In this document: positions 16,978 through 25,680 of the stretch, one piece after another | Layout of the letters: every line of letters starts with the position of its first letter | Numbering within the stretch: the first letter of the stretch is position 1 | Source of the DNA: DAMCAP01 sp964370205 | GTDB taxonomy: Bacteria > Bacillota > Clostridia > Oscillospirales > Ruminococcaceae | NCBI GenBank assembly: GCA_964370205.1 | Contig: CAYJIK010000002.1 | Location: 1-64,000, forward strand | Reading direction: 5' to 3' | Length of the DNA: 64,000 nucleotides | Translations under genes and position numbers: made by a program | The notes under the pieces: generated by a model | The model's input: the letters and a program-made list of their open reading frames with translations, nothing else | Told to the model about the DNA's origin: nothing | Database searches by the model: none

Positions 16978-17322
16978 CTAAGCTTTCATACTTTTTTCAC
17001 TGTTTTTGTACACGAGAAATCCACACACAGCATAGTACACCGCCAGACCTAAAACGTAGGGGAGTGTGTCAATATGCCTATGCCCAGAATAGCCGCTTAG
17101 CGAGTAGACGTAGTCCCCAACGGGCATAATCAAGGCGACGACACCACCGTAGCGTATACCACAGCTTAGCAGCACTCCGCTCAACCAAAGTGTCCCGACT
17201 ATAACATAAATCCAATACGGACCATCTGCATTGATAATGCTCTCAAAGCCTACCCGGAGCATTAAAGCTGTAACAAGGATAGCTGGGGCAAAGTAGAGCA
17301 GTTTAAGGGCAATATTTTTCAT
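16978..17322 (-). CDS. Small membrane protein of unknown function
   Basis: 114 residues with four likely membrane helices (about 6-25, 36-55, 60-72, 86-107). I do not recognise a family. Ribosome site AAGGAGG before ATG 17322. It is 15 bases downstream of the XRE regulator and third in a three-gene minus-strand unit of membrane protein, regulator, membrane protein, so it may be controlled by or act with that regulator. Confidence 0.65.
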   Translation of the reverse strand: MKNIALKLLYFAPAILVTALMLRVGFESIINADGPYWIYVIVGTLWLSGVLLSCGIRYGGVVALIMPVGDYVYSLSGYSGHRHIDTLPYVLGLAVYYAVCGFLVYKNSEKSMKA

Positions 17323-17336
17323 AGTAACTCCTCCTT

Positions 17337-17525
17337 TTATGGACTGAATAGATCGTCAACTGTTGAGCCAAGCACCTTTGCGAGGTTAAAGGCGAGTAGC
17401 AATGTGGGGTCGTATTTGTTGTTTTCGATGGCGTTTATCGTCTGTCGGCTGACACCGCAGGCTTTTGCTAAATCGTCCTGGGAAAGCTGCTTTAGTTTTC
17501 TGAGCGCTCTTATTTTGTTTTCCAT
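17337..17525 (-). CDS. Short XRE-family HTH regulator
   Basis: 62 residues, essentially one helix-turn-helix (about 5-58) with LSQDDLAKACGVSRQTINAIE as recognition unit and a short VDDLF tail. This class of stand-alone Cro/CI-like regulators is usually paired with a small membrane protein gene. Here its ATG directly follows the stop codon (TAA-ATG) of such a gene, so the two are translationally coupled. Its target is unknown. Confidence 0.85.
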   Translation of the reverse strand: MENKIRALRKLKQLSQDDLAKACGVSRQTINAIENNKYDPTLLLAFNLAKVLGSTVDDLFSP

Positions 17526-17819
17526 TTAGTCACCGTACTTCTTCCTGAGTAGGAAGTACCTCACATTAAACAGTATGCCGATAACAGCAAGCAACCACGC
17601 ACCTTCCGTGTACTCTTTAAGCGAGTCGAGGTCAATAAATTCGGCGGAGATGTTGACTGTGATTAGAATAAGGGTGACGACGAAAGTTTCGGTGCAGGTT
17701 TTTTCCAGTATCATCTTGCGCCGCTCGTCTCCTTTCTTTATAATCGCTTCCCATGTCATGATAAAAGGGAGTGCGACAGCGAAAAATAACATACCGTAAA
17801 CTACTACAATAAACTCCAT
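17526..17819 (-). CDS. Small membrane protein paired with XRE regulator
   Basis: 97 residues: three membrane helices (about 3-23, 45-64, 70-88) and a basic cytoplasmic loop (KKGDERRKMILEK). It resembles the DUF2178-type partners of short XRE regulators, but I am not certain of the family. ATG 17819 is taken as start; the upstream in-frame ATG is part of the R3 leader that carries the ribosome site. Confidence 0.65.
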   Translation of the reverse strand: MEFIVVVYGMLFFAVALPFIMTWEAIIKKGDERRKMILEKTCTETFVVTLILITVNISAEFIDLDSLKEYTEGAWLLAVIGILFNVRYFLLRKKYGD

Positions 17820-17899
17820 TTTAATGACCATTCCTTTCTGTAGAGTTTAAGGCTGTGCCGAAGAGCAGGAAACCGAGAGTTTGAAATCGCATTTCAAAC
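17817..17899 (-). repeat. R3 leader element on the membrane-protein/XRE operon
   Basis: Minus strand: GTTTGAAAT-GCG-ATTTCAAAC (17879-17899), then CTGCTCTTCGGCACAGCC, a spacer and CAGAAAGGAATGGTCATTA ending in AAATG on the start codon. A clean, compact copy. Confidence 0.85.
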
Positions 17900-18033
17900 T
17901 AACCTCCTTGAAGTGTCAAATTCTTTTTACATAATCAATATAGCACATGATTGTTCTGTTGTCAAATACTTTTGACATTCAAGTTGACACCGACGATCAT
18001 GAAAGCAACCGTTTATGTCGAATATCGCAATAA

Positions 18034-18119
18034 AAATGTAGTGGTCAATGCAATCCTCAACCCGAAACGTCGACTTTACGCCCAGTTTCGGGTTGATGAA
18101 GGCATCAACCCCTACATTT
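18034..18119. repeat. R2 palindrome, degenerate copy
   Basis: AAATGTAG (18034-18041) pairs with CTACATTT (18112-18119), and an inner CAACCCGAAAC/GTTTCGGGTTG stem lies within. It sits between the XRE operon and the SUFU gene. No ORF. Confidence 0.65.
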
Positions 18120-18180
18120 GTTCTATGTTATAATGATAATTGTCTTTAGTGTGGTTGCCCGTGCCCGGGTAGTGAAATTT

Positions 18181-19281
18181 CTATGAGCCACTTAGCAAAG
18201 TTTTGATGCCCTTGGGCACTCCGTCGAAGATGCGTATGCTCTCGGGGAGTTGCATTTTGAATATCTCGGGCATGTCGTAGGTTAGTAGGAAGTCGTACTC
18301 TTCCTGTGTGATCGGGACCGCCCACAGCAGGTTTACACGGTCGCCAAAGGAAGGTGGGTAGTCGGGGGTAGGGGTGCCTTTGAGTAGGTGTGAATTTAAT
18401 AGCCACAGTGCTGTGAATTCGCCTTCGTCCTCGAGCTTTAGGGTGTGGCCGTGACCCAGTGAAGTGATATATTCCCACGGTAGTCGAACTGCCCCTGATA
18501 TGCTCTCCAGTATTGGCATAAACGCGGTTTCGCAGTACTTTTTGCAGGCGAAGCCAATCTCGATACGAGAAAAGTCAGCAGTTTGTTCGCCGTAGAACAG
18601 CTCTACGGTGGGTTGTCTAAATGCACTTACGCCGATTGTTAAACCGCAAATAGCATTGTTTTCGCTATCTTCAGCAGTTACAAGTGCTTTTGGAGGCCAT
18701 TTGCCGCCGTCTATCGCAAAGTACTGTTCCACTTTGCCGATATAGTTTTCGATAGCTGTTATGTGAGCAGGCTGGAGTGTGGTCCAGTAATCTTCAAACG
18801 CCTCGCTCCAAAACTCCTCCGCTTCAGCTAGGCGCTGTGTGACACTCTCTTTTGCCTCGACAATGCTCCACGCATATGGAGTGATACCGCTTACATATGC
18901 CGAGTAGCCGGGGAACTCGTCGTCCGCCCAATCGGGGATGAAGGCTATAAGCTCATCATTGTAAAACAGTCCCGCACCACTTCCTTCTTTTGTCCATGAT
19001 ATGCGCAGATGTTCTGCATCCAGCGTCATACCGTCCTCGCTGTGCGTAACATATTCATACGGCAACATCGGCGCAGAACCGTCCTCCGCCTCCGCCCATT
19101 CTTCAGGCGATATTTCCTCTGCTTTACTCTTGACATTGCATATAAAGCAAGGTTTCATGACAGCGTCATCTGTGCTCGCTTTTAGGTACATGTAAAAATA
19201 TATAGTGTTTTCGTCCTGTTCGACATATGCTTCTGCATCGCAGATAGGGGAAAAGCTCTCTACAAGTATTTTTGTTTCCAT
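18181..19281 (-). CDS. Suppressor-of-fused (SUFU) domain protein
   Basis: 366 residues. The C-terminal half (about 170-355) shows the SUFU pattern: LPWEYITSLGHGHTL, then GDRVNLLWAVPITQEEYDFL. The N-terminal half is acidic and rich in aromatics and may be a diverged second copy or an unrelated domain. Known of the family: bacterial SUFU proteins often act as immunity proteins against polymorphic toxins, but no toxin gene is adjacent here. Start ATG 19281 with GAAAGGA. Possibly read together with the ECF gene upstream (32-base gap). Confidence 0.75.
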   Translation of the reverse strand: METKILVESFSPICDAEAYVEQDENTIYFYMYLKASTDDAVMKPCFICNVKSKAEEISPEEWAEAEDGSAPMLPYEYVTHSEDGMTLDAEHLRISWTKEGSGAGLFYNDELIAFIPDWADDEFPGYSAYVSGITPYAWSIVEAKESVTQRLAEAEEFWSEAFEDYWTTLQPAHITAIENYIGKVEQYFAIDGGKWPPKALVTAEDSENNAICGLTIGVSAFRQPTVELFYGEQTADFSRIEIGFACKKYCETAFMPILESISGAVRLPWEYITSLGHGHTLKLEDEGEFTALWLLNSHLLKGTPTPDYPPSFGDRVNLLWAVPITQEEYDFLLTYDMPEIFKMQLPESIRIFDGVPKGIKTLLSGS

Positions 19282-19313
19282 TTTATTCCTTTCATTAAGC
19301 CGTTTGGTGTTTT

Positions 19314-19904
19314 CTATTTACGACTTCTACCCATTGACTTGTTCGCCGCCGCACAAATAGCGGAAGTCAGAATTACCGCTGCCACCAGTTCTAACAGTCC
19401 GTTTACCCCAATGATAATGTAAAACACCTCCACCAGCGGAAAAGCGTCAAAGAATACAGAGAGTAGCCCTAATACCGAAGCGGAATGGAACACTGTGGCA
19501 ATGCCTGCGGAGATGGACGTTGCAAGCACTATGTTCATACGCTTTGAAAGAAGATTAAACAAAAGTGCAACTACTACGCCGAGCAATATTCTCGGCACTA
19601 CCGCCATAATCAGGCTCTCGATCGGCTGACCGCTTGCGAAGGGGTTGAACAGGATGTCAGCCGGCCCACCCGGCGCATATGCGGCTCTGATAATGCTGAA
19701 GACACCAAAGGCGCCGCCGAGTATCGCTCCGACTTTCGCCCCCATCAGCACACCGCCCACAAGGACAGGTATATGCATAAGTGTGATCGAGATAGGAGGC
19801 ACTTGAATAAATCCTAAACCTGCTGCCATAATCGCCTCTACCGCTATTAGTAGTGCAATCCTTGTCAAAGTCTGTAAGCTGTTTGGTTTTACTGCGTTTG
19901 GCAT
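19314..19904 (-). CDS. ECF transporter S component
   Basis: Substrate-capture membrane subunit of an energy-coupling-factor vitamin transporter. 196 residues, about six hydrophobic segments, with ITLMHIPVLVGGVLMGAKVGAILGG (split by helices) as the family core. It needs a shared EcfA-EcfA'-EcfT module, which is not in the window. Substrate not decidable; it resembles the folate/pantothenate-like branch. Promoter directly upstream, with no vitamin riboswitch seen in the short leader. Confidence 0.8.
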   Translation of the reverse strand: MPNAVKPNSLQTLTRIALLIAVEAIMAAGLGFIQVPPISITLMHIPVLVGGVLMGAKVGAILGGAFGVFSIIRAAYAPGGPADILFNPFASGQPIESLIMAVVPRILLGVVVALLFNLLSKRMNIVLATSISAGIATVFHSASVLGLLSVFFDAFPLVEVFYIIIGVNGLLELVAAVILTSAICAAANKSMGRSRK

Positions 19905-19948
19905 TGTAGGACATCTCCTTTGTATCGGTGTTGTTTGTGACTTTTAAC

Positions 19949-19977
19949 ATTATAACAATTAAACTTTACTTTTACAA
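19949..19977 (-). promoter_or_regulatory. Promoter of the ECF S-component gene
   Basis: Minus strand: TTGTAA (19977-19972), 17 bases, TATAAT (19954-19949). Leader about 40 nt with AAGGAGATG. Confidence 0.65.
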
Positions 19978-20133
19978 GTGAGCACATCTTCATAATACAA
20001 ATTTTACAAAACTAAGTGTAGCCTTAATAATAGCTGAAATTTTATTCTTAGTACAATAATTTCAGAAATGTCTTTGAGGCTTATTAGCGTTTTAGGTTGG
20101 TCGAGAAAACTCTTTCACAGTTTACCTTGTATT

Positions 20134-20167
20134 AAATAGAGCAAGGATTTTACGCCTTGCTCTATTT
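20134..20167 (-). terminator. Hairpin after the chemoreceptor gene
   Basis: Perfect 13-bp stem AAATAGAGCAAGG/CCTTGCTCTATTT (20134-20146/20155-20167), eight-base loop, eight bases beyond the stop. The T-run is short on either strand. Confidence 0.6.
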
Positions 20168-20174
20168 GGCAGGT

Positions 20175-21809
20175 CTACTGCAATTTGAACTTGCTCACCA
20201 TTTCACGCAACATCTGGGACTGTCCCGATAATTCTTCACTTGCAGATGCGCTCTGCTGGCTGTTGTTTGAATTTGACTGAACTACGTCTTTTATACGCTT
20301 GATATCGGTGTTTGTAAGGCTCATACTTTCCGCTTGCTCTAAACAAGCTTTTGTTATGCTGTCTATTGTGGAAATCATCTCTTGCACCTTACCTACAAGG
20401 TCTTCAAACGAGGTGTTTGTCTTGCCTGATATGCTAACACCGTAGCGTATTCTATCTTCAGAGTGCTCTATGAGTAGTGTGGTGTCCTTTGCGGCTTCTG
20501 CGGACTTTTGTGCCAGGTTTCTAACTTCGTCAGCCACAACAGCAAAACCTTTACCTGCGGCTCCTGCTCTTGCGGCTTCTACAGCGGCGTTTAGCGCCAG
20601 AATATTTGTTTGGAAGGCGATGTCATCAATCACCTTTACGATTTTAGCGATGTTCTCAGAGGTCTTGTTTATCTCGTCCATCGCTTCACGCATCAGAGAC
20701 ATGTCCGAGAGCGTAATGTCTGTAACTTTACCTGCTGACATAGCGAGTTCATTTGCCCTGTTTGCGTTTTGGAGATTACTTTCAATTTGCGTGGAAATCT
20801 TCTCCAGTCGCTCAGAGAGGTTTTCTACATCTCCCGACTGTTCCACAGAGCCGGCTGCAAGCGTAAATGCTCCATCTGAGACAAGGCCTGCACCTAGGGA
20901 AATCTGTTCAGTTGCAGAGGATACCTGACGGAGTGTTATTTTCACTGACTGCATCATTGCTTCAACTGAATGTTTAAGACTTTCCCATTGCCCTTTGTAC
21001 ACCGCCGGATGCTTTATCTCTACACTCCAGTTGCCTTTTGCCATTTCGCCCATAACAGTGTTAATATCCTTGTTGAGCAGTGAAAGCGTTTCTTGCATTG
21101 TGTGGAAGGAATCACCTAGCTGGCCGAGCTCGTCGTTACGACCGTTTCTACACTCAAAGTCAAAGTTACCGTCAGCCAGTTTAGCGGAGGAATCTACCAG
21201 CTTTGTTAGCGGTTTAGCAATTCCATTTGTGACATAAAGATTAACACAAAACAGTGCTACTATCAAAAGCCCCAATCCAATCCCGGAACATAACAGGGCA
21301 TAAGACCATACTTCACTTAAAACCTCACTGGACGGTATGCCGGAGAACAAGATACCGACAATATCTCCGCTTGAGTTTTTAAAAGGTACATACGAGCAGA
21401 TATGCTCTTTACCGAGTATTACTGCTTCTCCTATATACGCCCTACCTTCAACCAATACGATATCAGCTACTGATTGCGAAAGCGTTGTTCCTACTGCTCG
21501 TTGGCCTTCTGAAACAATAGTGGTAAACGCTCGGACGTCACCGTCAAAGATAGTGAACTCCACTCCTGTTGATGCTTTTAGTGAGTCAAGTAGTTCGGTG
21601 TGATCTTCGCCGGTTAAATTTTCAGTGCCTTGCAAGTGATATTCGAGCAGGTTTGTGCCTGTTATTGCTTCCTTTTCCAGCAGAGTATATATTGTTGAAC
21701 TTGTTCCTATAGTATTTACAACTATAAGTATTCCTACTACAAGCAGTATGACTGCAGAAATAACAGCATTCATCTTGGTGGACAGTTTTTTGTATGTTTT
21801 TGTTTTCAT
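20175..21809 (-). CDS. Methyl-accepting chemotaxis protein
   Basis: Transmembrane chemoreceptor signalling to CheA/CheW. 544 residues: helix 1 (about 14-36), an extracytoplasmic sensor of about 130 residues resembling a single Cache domain, helix 2 (about 170-192), HAMP (about 193-245) and a long cytoplasmic coiled coil with the hairpin tip IAFQTNILALNAAVEAARAG split around the conserved glutamate. Start ATG 21809 because GGAG lies five bases upstream; the frame extends six codons further. The ligand is unknown and no che genes are in the window. Confidence 0.9.
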   Translation of the reverse strand: MKTKTYKKLSTKMNAVISAVILLVVGILIVVNTIGTSSTIYTLLEKEAITGTNLLEYHLQGTENLTGEDHTELLDSLKASTGVEFTIFDGDVRAFTTIVSEGQRAVGTTLSQSVADIVLVEGRAYIGEAVILGKEHICSYVPFKNSSGDIVGILFSGIPSSEVLSEVWSYALLCSGIGLGLLIVALFCVNLYVTNGIAKPLTKLVDSSAKLADGNFDFECRNGRNDELGQLGDSFHTMQETLSLLNKDINTVMGEMAKGNWSVEIKHPAVYKGQWESLKHSVEAMMQSVKITLRQVSSATEQISLGAGLVSDGAFTLAAGSVEQSGDVENLSERLEKISTQIESNLQNANRANELAMSAGKVTDITLSDMSLMREAMDEINKTSENIAKIVKVIDDIAFQTNILALNAAVEAARAGAAGKGFAVVADEVRNLAQKSAEAAKDTTLLIEHSEDRIRYGVSISGKTNTSFEDLVGKVQEMISTIDSITKACLEQAESMSLTNTDIKRIKDVVQSNSNNSQQSASASEELSGQSQMLREMVSKFKLQ

Positions 21810-22227
21810 AGCAACTCCAATTTTCATTGTTAAATTAAATGCATTTACCTGACAGCGTCGTGCTGTGCAGTATGTCTTTTAGGTACTTCTTGAAACATTC
21901 AGCTGTTATGTCTCGTGACAATCCACGCTGCAAAAGCATCACAGAGTTAGCTTCTATCTCAAAAATAGTTTTTTAAAAGCCGGTAAAACAGGGTAGGTCG
22001 TAATAAGAAGTAGGTAAAACTGCCTCTTTTGACTCTACACATTTTTGCGGAATAAAGCTCATGCATAACAAGTTTTGCCGTCTCCGCAGTTGATAACACC
22101 ACCCTTTCGAATAGCTTGCGCATTTTCCTTTAGTAGCCAATCATTAAATGGATATAATCCAAAAAATATTATATATCTACGGTCGGCACAATACAAGGGA
22201 AAAGTTAAATTTTCTTATTTTAAAGTT
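21810..22227. other. Gene-poor stretch between chemoreceptor and purB
   Basis: About 420 bases without a credible intact gene. On the minus strand, about 22190-22059, an open frame without a start codon reads LYPFNDWLLKENAQ and then GGVINCGDGKTCYA before a stop; this may be a decayed gene end. No strong hairpins, no riboswitch core recognised. Confidence 0.4.
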
Positions 22228-22256
22228 TGTAGTGCAAAATCGTTAGATTTATGCTA
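22228..22256 (+). promoter_or_regulatory. Promoter of purB
   Basis: TTGTAG (22228-22233), 17 bases, TATGCT (22251-22256). Confidence 0.5.
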
Positions 22257-22303
22257 AAATACCCTTATATGATTTCATTATATTTTACTGTCGGAGGTTT
22301 ACA

Positions 22304-23734
22304 ATGGATATTTACGAGAAGTATGAAAGTCCGTTTTCAACTCGGTACACCAGCAAGGACATGCAGTATTTGTTTTCTGCTAAAAAGAAGTTTTCTACCT
22401 GGCGTGCGCTTTGGATAGCGCTTGCTAAGGCACAGAAGCGAGAGGGATTGGCTATCACAGATGAGCAGATAGCAGAGCTTGAGGAGTACAAGGACACTCT
22501 GAATCTTGAGAGGGCGTCGGAACTTGAGCGTGAGTTTCGTCATGACGTTATGGCGCATATTCACGCATACGGGGAGCAGTGTCCTAGAGCTAAGGGGATT
22601 ATCCACCTTGGAGCTACAAGCTGTTTTGTAGGGGATAACACCGATGTCGTTATTATGAAGGAAGCGCTTATACTTATTGAAAAGAAGCTGTGTACCGTAA
22701 TAAAACAGCTCTCTGACTTCGCTACCGAATACCGCCACCTGCCTGCACTCGGTTACACTCATCTACAACCTGCACAGCCCACCACTGTCGGTAAAAGAGC
22801 GACACTGTGGACAAATGAGCTCTTGTTGGACTTAGAGGAAGTACGCTACCGCATACAAAACCTTCAAATGCTCGGCTCTAAAGGCACTACAGGTTCGCAG
22901 GCGAGCTTTTTAGAACTGTTTGGCGGTGATACTGAAAAGATAGCGAATGTGGACAAGTTCTTATGCGCTGAAATGGGCTTCACGTCGGTTGTCCCTGTTT
23001 CGGGACAGACCTATTCACGTAAAGTTGACGCAAATATATTGGCAACACTGAGCGGTATAGCACAGTCGGCAAGCAAGTTTTCCCACGACATGCGACTGCT
23101 ACAGAGCTTTAAAGAGATGGAAGAGCCATTTGAGAAGCATCAGGTGGGGTCATCTGCCATGCCTTATAAGCGCAACCCGATGCGTTGTGAACGTATCAGT
23201 GCTATAGCACGTCATGTCATAATTAACAGCCTAAACCCTGCCATGACCTCCGCTACACAGTGGTTTGAGAGAACGCTGGACGACTCAGCTAACAAGCGCC
23301 TTGCAGTTAGCGAAGCGTTCCTCGGAGTTGACGCTATACTGGAAATAATGCTGAATGTCACCAAGGGGCTTGTGGTTTACCCTAAGGTTGTGGAGCAACG
23401 TCTGATGAAGGAGCTACCGTTTATGGCATCAGAGAATATTATGATGAGCGCAGTGTCCAAAGGTGGCGACAGACAGGAACTACATGAGCTAATTCGTGTC
23501 CATTCACTTAAAGCGGCGGCGGTTGTTAAGGAAGAGGGGGGAGAGAACGACCTTATAGCACGTCTTGTAGCCGACCCTGCATTTATGCTTACTGAAGAAG
23601 AAATAACAGAAATCCTAAACCCCCATCTGTACACAGGGCTTTGTGCGCAGCAGGTAGAGAGGTTTGTAAAAGAGTGTGTCCTGCCTGCGATAGAAGGTGC
23701 TGAGCAGATTGAAGGCGCAGACTTGAAGGTATAA
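22304..23734 (+). CDS. purB: Adenylosuccinate lyase
   Basis: Fumarase/aspartase-superfamily enzyme acting twice in purine synthesis: SAICAR to AICAR, and adenylosuccinate to AMP. 476 residues with the superfamily signature GSSAMPYKRNP (about 285), TSCFVGDN and HLQPAQPTT. Start ATG 22304 behind TCGGAGG. It is not in a pur operon; a PLP enzyme gene follows 30 bases later with its own ribosome site. Confidence 0.95.
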   Translation: MDIYEKYESPFSTRYTSKDMQYLFSAKKKFSTWRALWIALAKAQKREGLAITDEQIAELEEYKDTLNLERASELEREFRHDVMAHIHAYGEQCPRAKGIIHLGATSCFVGDNTDVVIMKEALILIEKKLCTVIKQLSDFATEYRHLPALGYTHLQPAQPTTVGKRATLWTNELLLDLEEVRYRIQNLQMLGSKGTTGSQASFLELFGGDTEKIANVDKFLCAEMGFTSVVPVSGQTYSRKVDANILATLSGIAQSASKFSHDMRLLQSFKEMEEPFEKHQVGSSAMPYKRNPMRCERISAIARHVIINSLNPAMTSATQWFERTLDDSANKRLAVSEAFLGVDAILEIMLNVTKGLVVYPKVVEQRLMKELPFMASENIMMSAVSKGGDRQELHELIRVHSLKAAAVVKEEGGENDLIARLVADPAFMLTEEEITEILNPHLYTGLCAQQVERFVKECVLPAIEGAEQIEGADLKV

Positions 23735-23764
23735 GTTGCAACAATAACAGTCGGAGGGATTGCC

Positions 23765-24949
23765 ATGAAAAAAGGACTAAACACGGAACTTTTATATACA
23801 GGTGAGCGCCCTGAGGGGATAGACGTTAAAGCTGAAGCGCCGCCCATATTTATGACCACCGCCTTTGTGTCGGACAGTTTAGAGGAATTCTTTGAAACCA
23901 GTGCGGCCGGCGGTTACGGCTACAACCGCTCAAAAAACCCAAACCGTCAGCAGCTTGCCGAGATGATAGACATGCTTGAGGGCGGTGTTGGCTCTGTAAT
24001 CACCGCTTCAGGTATGGGGGCTATATCTTCAACACTTTTTAGTCTGCTAAAACCCGGAGATCATATCCTCGCTAACGAGTCGCTTTACACCGAGTCTATG
24101 AATTTCTTCGGTGGTATACTCACAAAGTTTGGAATTACTCACAGCTTTGTAAATATGGGCGACCTCGAGGCAGTGCGTGCGGCAGTTCAGCCAAACACAA
24201 AGGTGTTTTTCTCTGAGGTTGTGAGCAATCCGATGACTTACGTGGTGGATATCGATGCGGTTGCGAAAATTGCACACAATGTTGGAGCACTGCTTGTTAT
24301 TGATAATACCTTCACTACAGCGGTTGCGATAAAACCACTGGATCACGGTGCTGACATAGTGGTCAACTCCATGACAAAGTTTATGAACGGTCACAGTGAC
24401 GCTACAGCGGGGGCGGTGACCGGTAAAGATGCTGAGATAATGCAAAACATCCGCTACTACGCTGTCACATTTGGACTGCCCTGCGATGCACATACGGCGT
24501 GGCTGGTTCAGCGTGGATTGTTCACGTTGGGGCTCCGTGTCACACGACAGATGGAGAACGCCACAAAGCTGGCTCACGCCCTTGAAGCGGACAGTCGAGT
24601 AGTGTCAGTCAGCCATCCGTCGCTAAAGTCACACCCACAGCATGACATTGCTGTAAGGTTGATGGGTGAGAATATGGGGGCGATGATGGTGGTGCGACTA
24701 CCTGACGATATGGATTTACTGTACAAGTTCACTGAAAAGCTTGAGCTTGTAAGGTATGCGCCCACATTGGGAGGCCTCCATACCACCTACGCACACCCTG
24801 CGAGAACGTCCCACAGAGCAATGACTGAGGAGAAAAGAAACTCTCTCGGCATCTACGACGGCTGTTTGCGTGTATCGGTAGGTTTTGAGGATATCGACGA
24901 CGTAATAGCAGATTTTAAGCAGGCACTTACTGTCTACGATAAAAACTAA
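23765..24949 (+). CDS. PLP-dependent trans-sulfuration enzyme (Cys/Met metabolism)
   Basis: 394 residues of the cystathionine gamma-synthase/methionine gamma-lyase fold. The PLP lysine is K205 in NSMTKFMNGH; D180 in VIDNTF contacts the ring nitrogen; GYGYNRSKNPN near 50 is the tetramer-contact loop. It could be a cystathionine gamma-synthase, a cystathionine beta- or gamma-lyase, or methionine gamma-lyase; the sequence alone does not choose. GGAGGGATTGCC precedes ATG 23765. Likely co-transcribed with purB; a terminator follows. Confidence 0.88.
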   Translation: MKKGLNTELLYTGERPEGIDVKAEAPPIFMTTAFVSDSLEEFFETSAAGGYGYNRSKNPNRQQLAEMIDMLEGGVGSVITASGMGAISSTLFSLLKPGDHILANESLYTESMNFFGGILTKFGITHSFVNMGDLEAVRAAVQPNTKVFFSEVVSNPMTYVVDIDAVAKIAHNVGALLVIDNTFTTAVAIKPLDHGADIVVNSMTKFMNGHSDATAGAVTGKDAEIMQNIRYYAVTFGLPCDAHTAWLVQRGLFTLGLRVTRQMENATKLAHALEADSRVVSVSHPSLKSHPQHDIAVRLMGENMGAMMVVRLPDDMDLLYKFTEKLELVRYAPTLGGLHTTYAHPARTSHRAMTEEKRNSLGIYDGCLRVSVGFEDIDDVIADFKQALTVYDKN

Positions 24950-24960
24950 ACAAACAAAAA

Positions 24961-24993
24961 GCCCCTCTGATTTAAGCTGGAGGGGTTGTTTTT
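24961..24993 (+). terminator. Terminator after the PLP enzyme gene
   Basis: CCCCTC (24962-24967) pairs with GAGGGG (24980-24985), then TTGTTTTT. Confidence 0.75.
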
Positions 24994-25059
24994 ATGATGT
25001 AGTCGTGCTATTATTTAAAACGGTTAAACGTCAATAATGTATTAAGAGGAGAAAACAAA

Positions 25060-25626
25060 ATGAAACTGTCGACCAGAGACCTCACATTATGCGCACTGTT
25101 TGCGGCGCTTGTTGCGGTGGGGGCTTTTATAAAGGTTCCTGTGCCGTTTGTGCCGTTTACATTGCAGACATTTTTCGTCTCGCTCAGCGGTATGATACTG
25201 GGAGCACGACTGGGTGCGGTTAGTGTGGGTGTCTACATAGTTGTGGGACTGATGGGCGTACCTGTGTTCACAGGCGGTGGCGGAATAGGCTACGTGCTTA
25301 TGCCGACATTTGGGTACATCATAGGTTTTTGCATAGCATCTTATGTCACGGGGAAAATCGTGCATAATGGTAAACCTATCACAGTAAAGCGCCTAACGAT
25401 AGCCGGCTTTGTAGGATTAGGCATCGTATACGCTATAGGTGTCACCTACTTCTATATAATCAGAACCTTCTACCTCGGTAATCCTATAAGTATCGCTGAT
25501 CTGCTGTTTTACTGCTTCTTGGTGACTATTCCGGGGGACGCAGTGTTTACAGTAGTGGCGGCGGTGGTGAGTAAAAGGGTGCTACCGCTTATGCACGGTA
25601 GGTCGTCCTCCGCTTTGGGGGCTTAG
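25060..25626 (+). CDS. bioY: Biotin transporter BioY
   Basis: S component of the biotin ECF transporter. 188 residues, about six membrane segments, with PVPFVPFTLQTFFV (about 25-38), GGGGIGYVLMPTFGYIIGF and the C-terminal PGDAVFTVVAAV, which are the BioY family blocks. ATG 25060 after AAGAGGAG. No biotin biosynthesis gene is nearby, which fits a scavenger. I saw no clear BirA operator. Confidence 0.93.
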   Translation: MKLSTRDLTLCALFAALVAVGAFIKVPVPFVPFTLQTFFVSLSGMILGARLGAVSVGVYIVVGLMGVPVFTGGGGIGYVLMPTFGYIIGFCIASYVTGKIVHNGKPITVKRLTIAGFVGLGIVYAIGVTYFYIIRTFYLGNPISIADLLFYCFLVTIPGDAVFTVVAAVVSKRVLPLMHGRSSSALGA

Positions 25627-25680
25627 CGTAAACTTTAAAAGAGTGGCGCTGTAACCTTTGCGGTACCGCTCGGATTTGGA

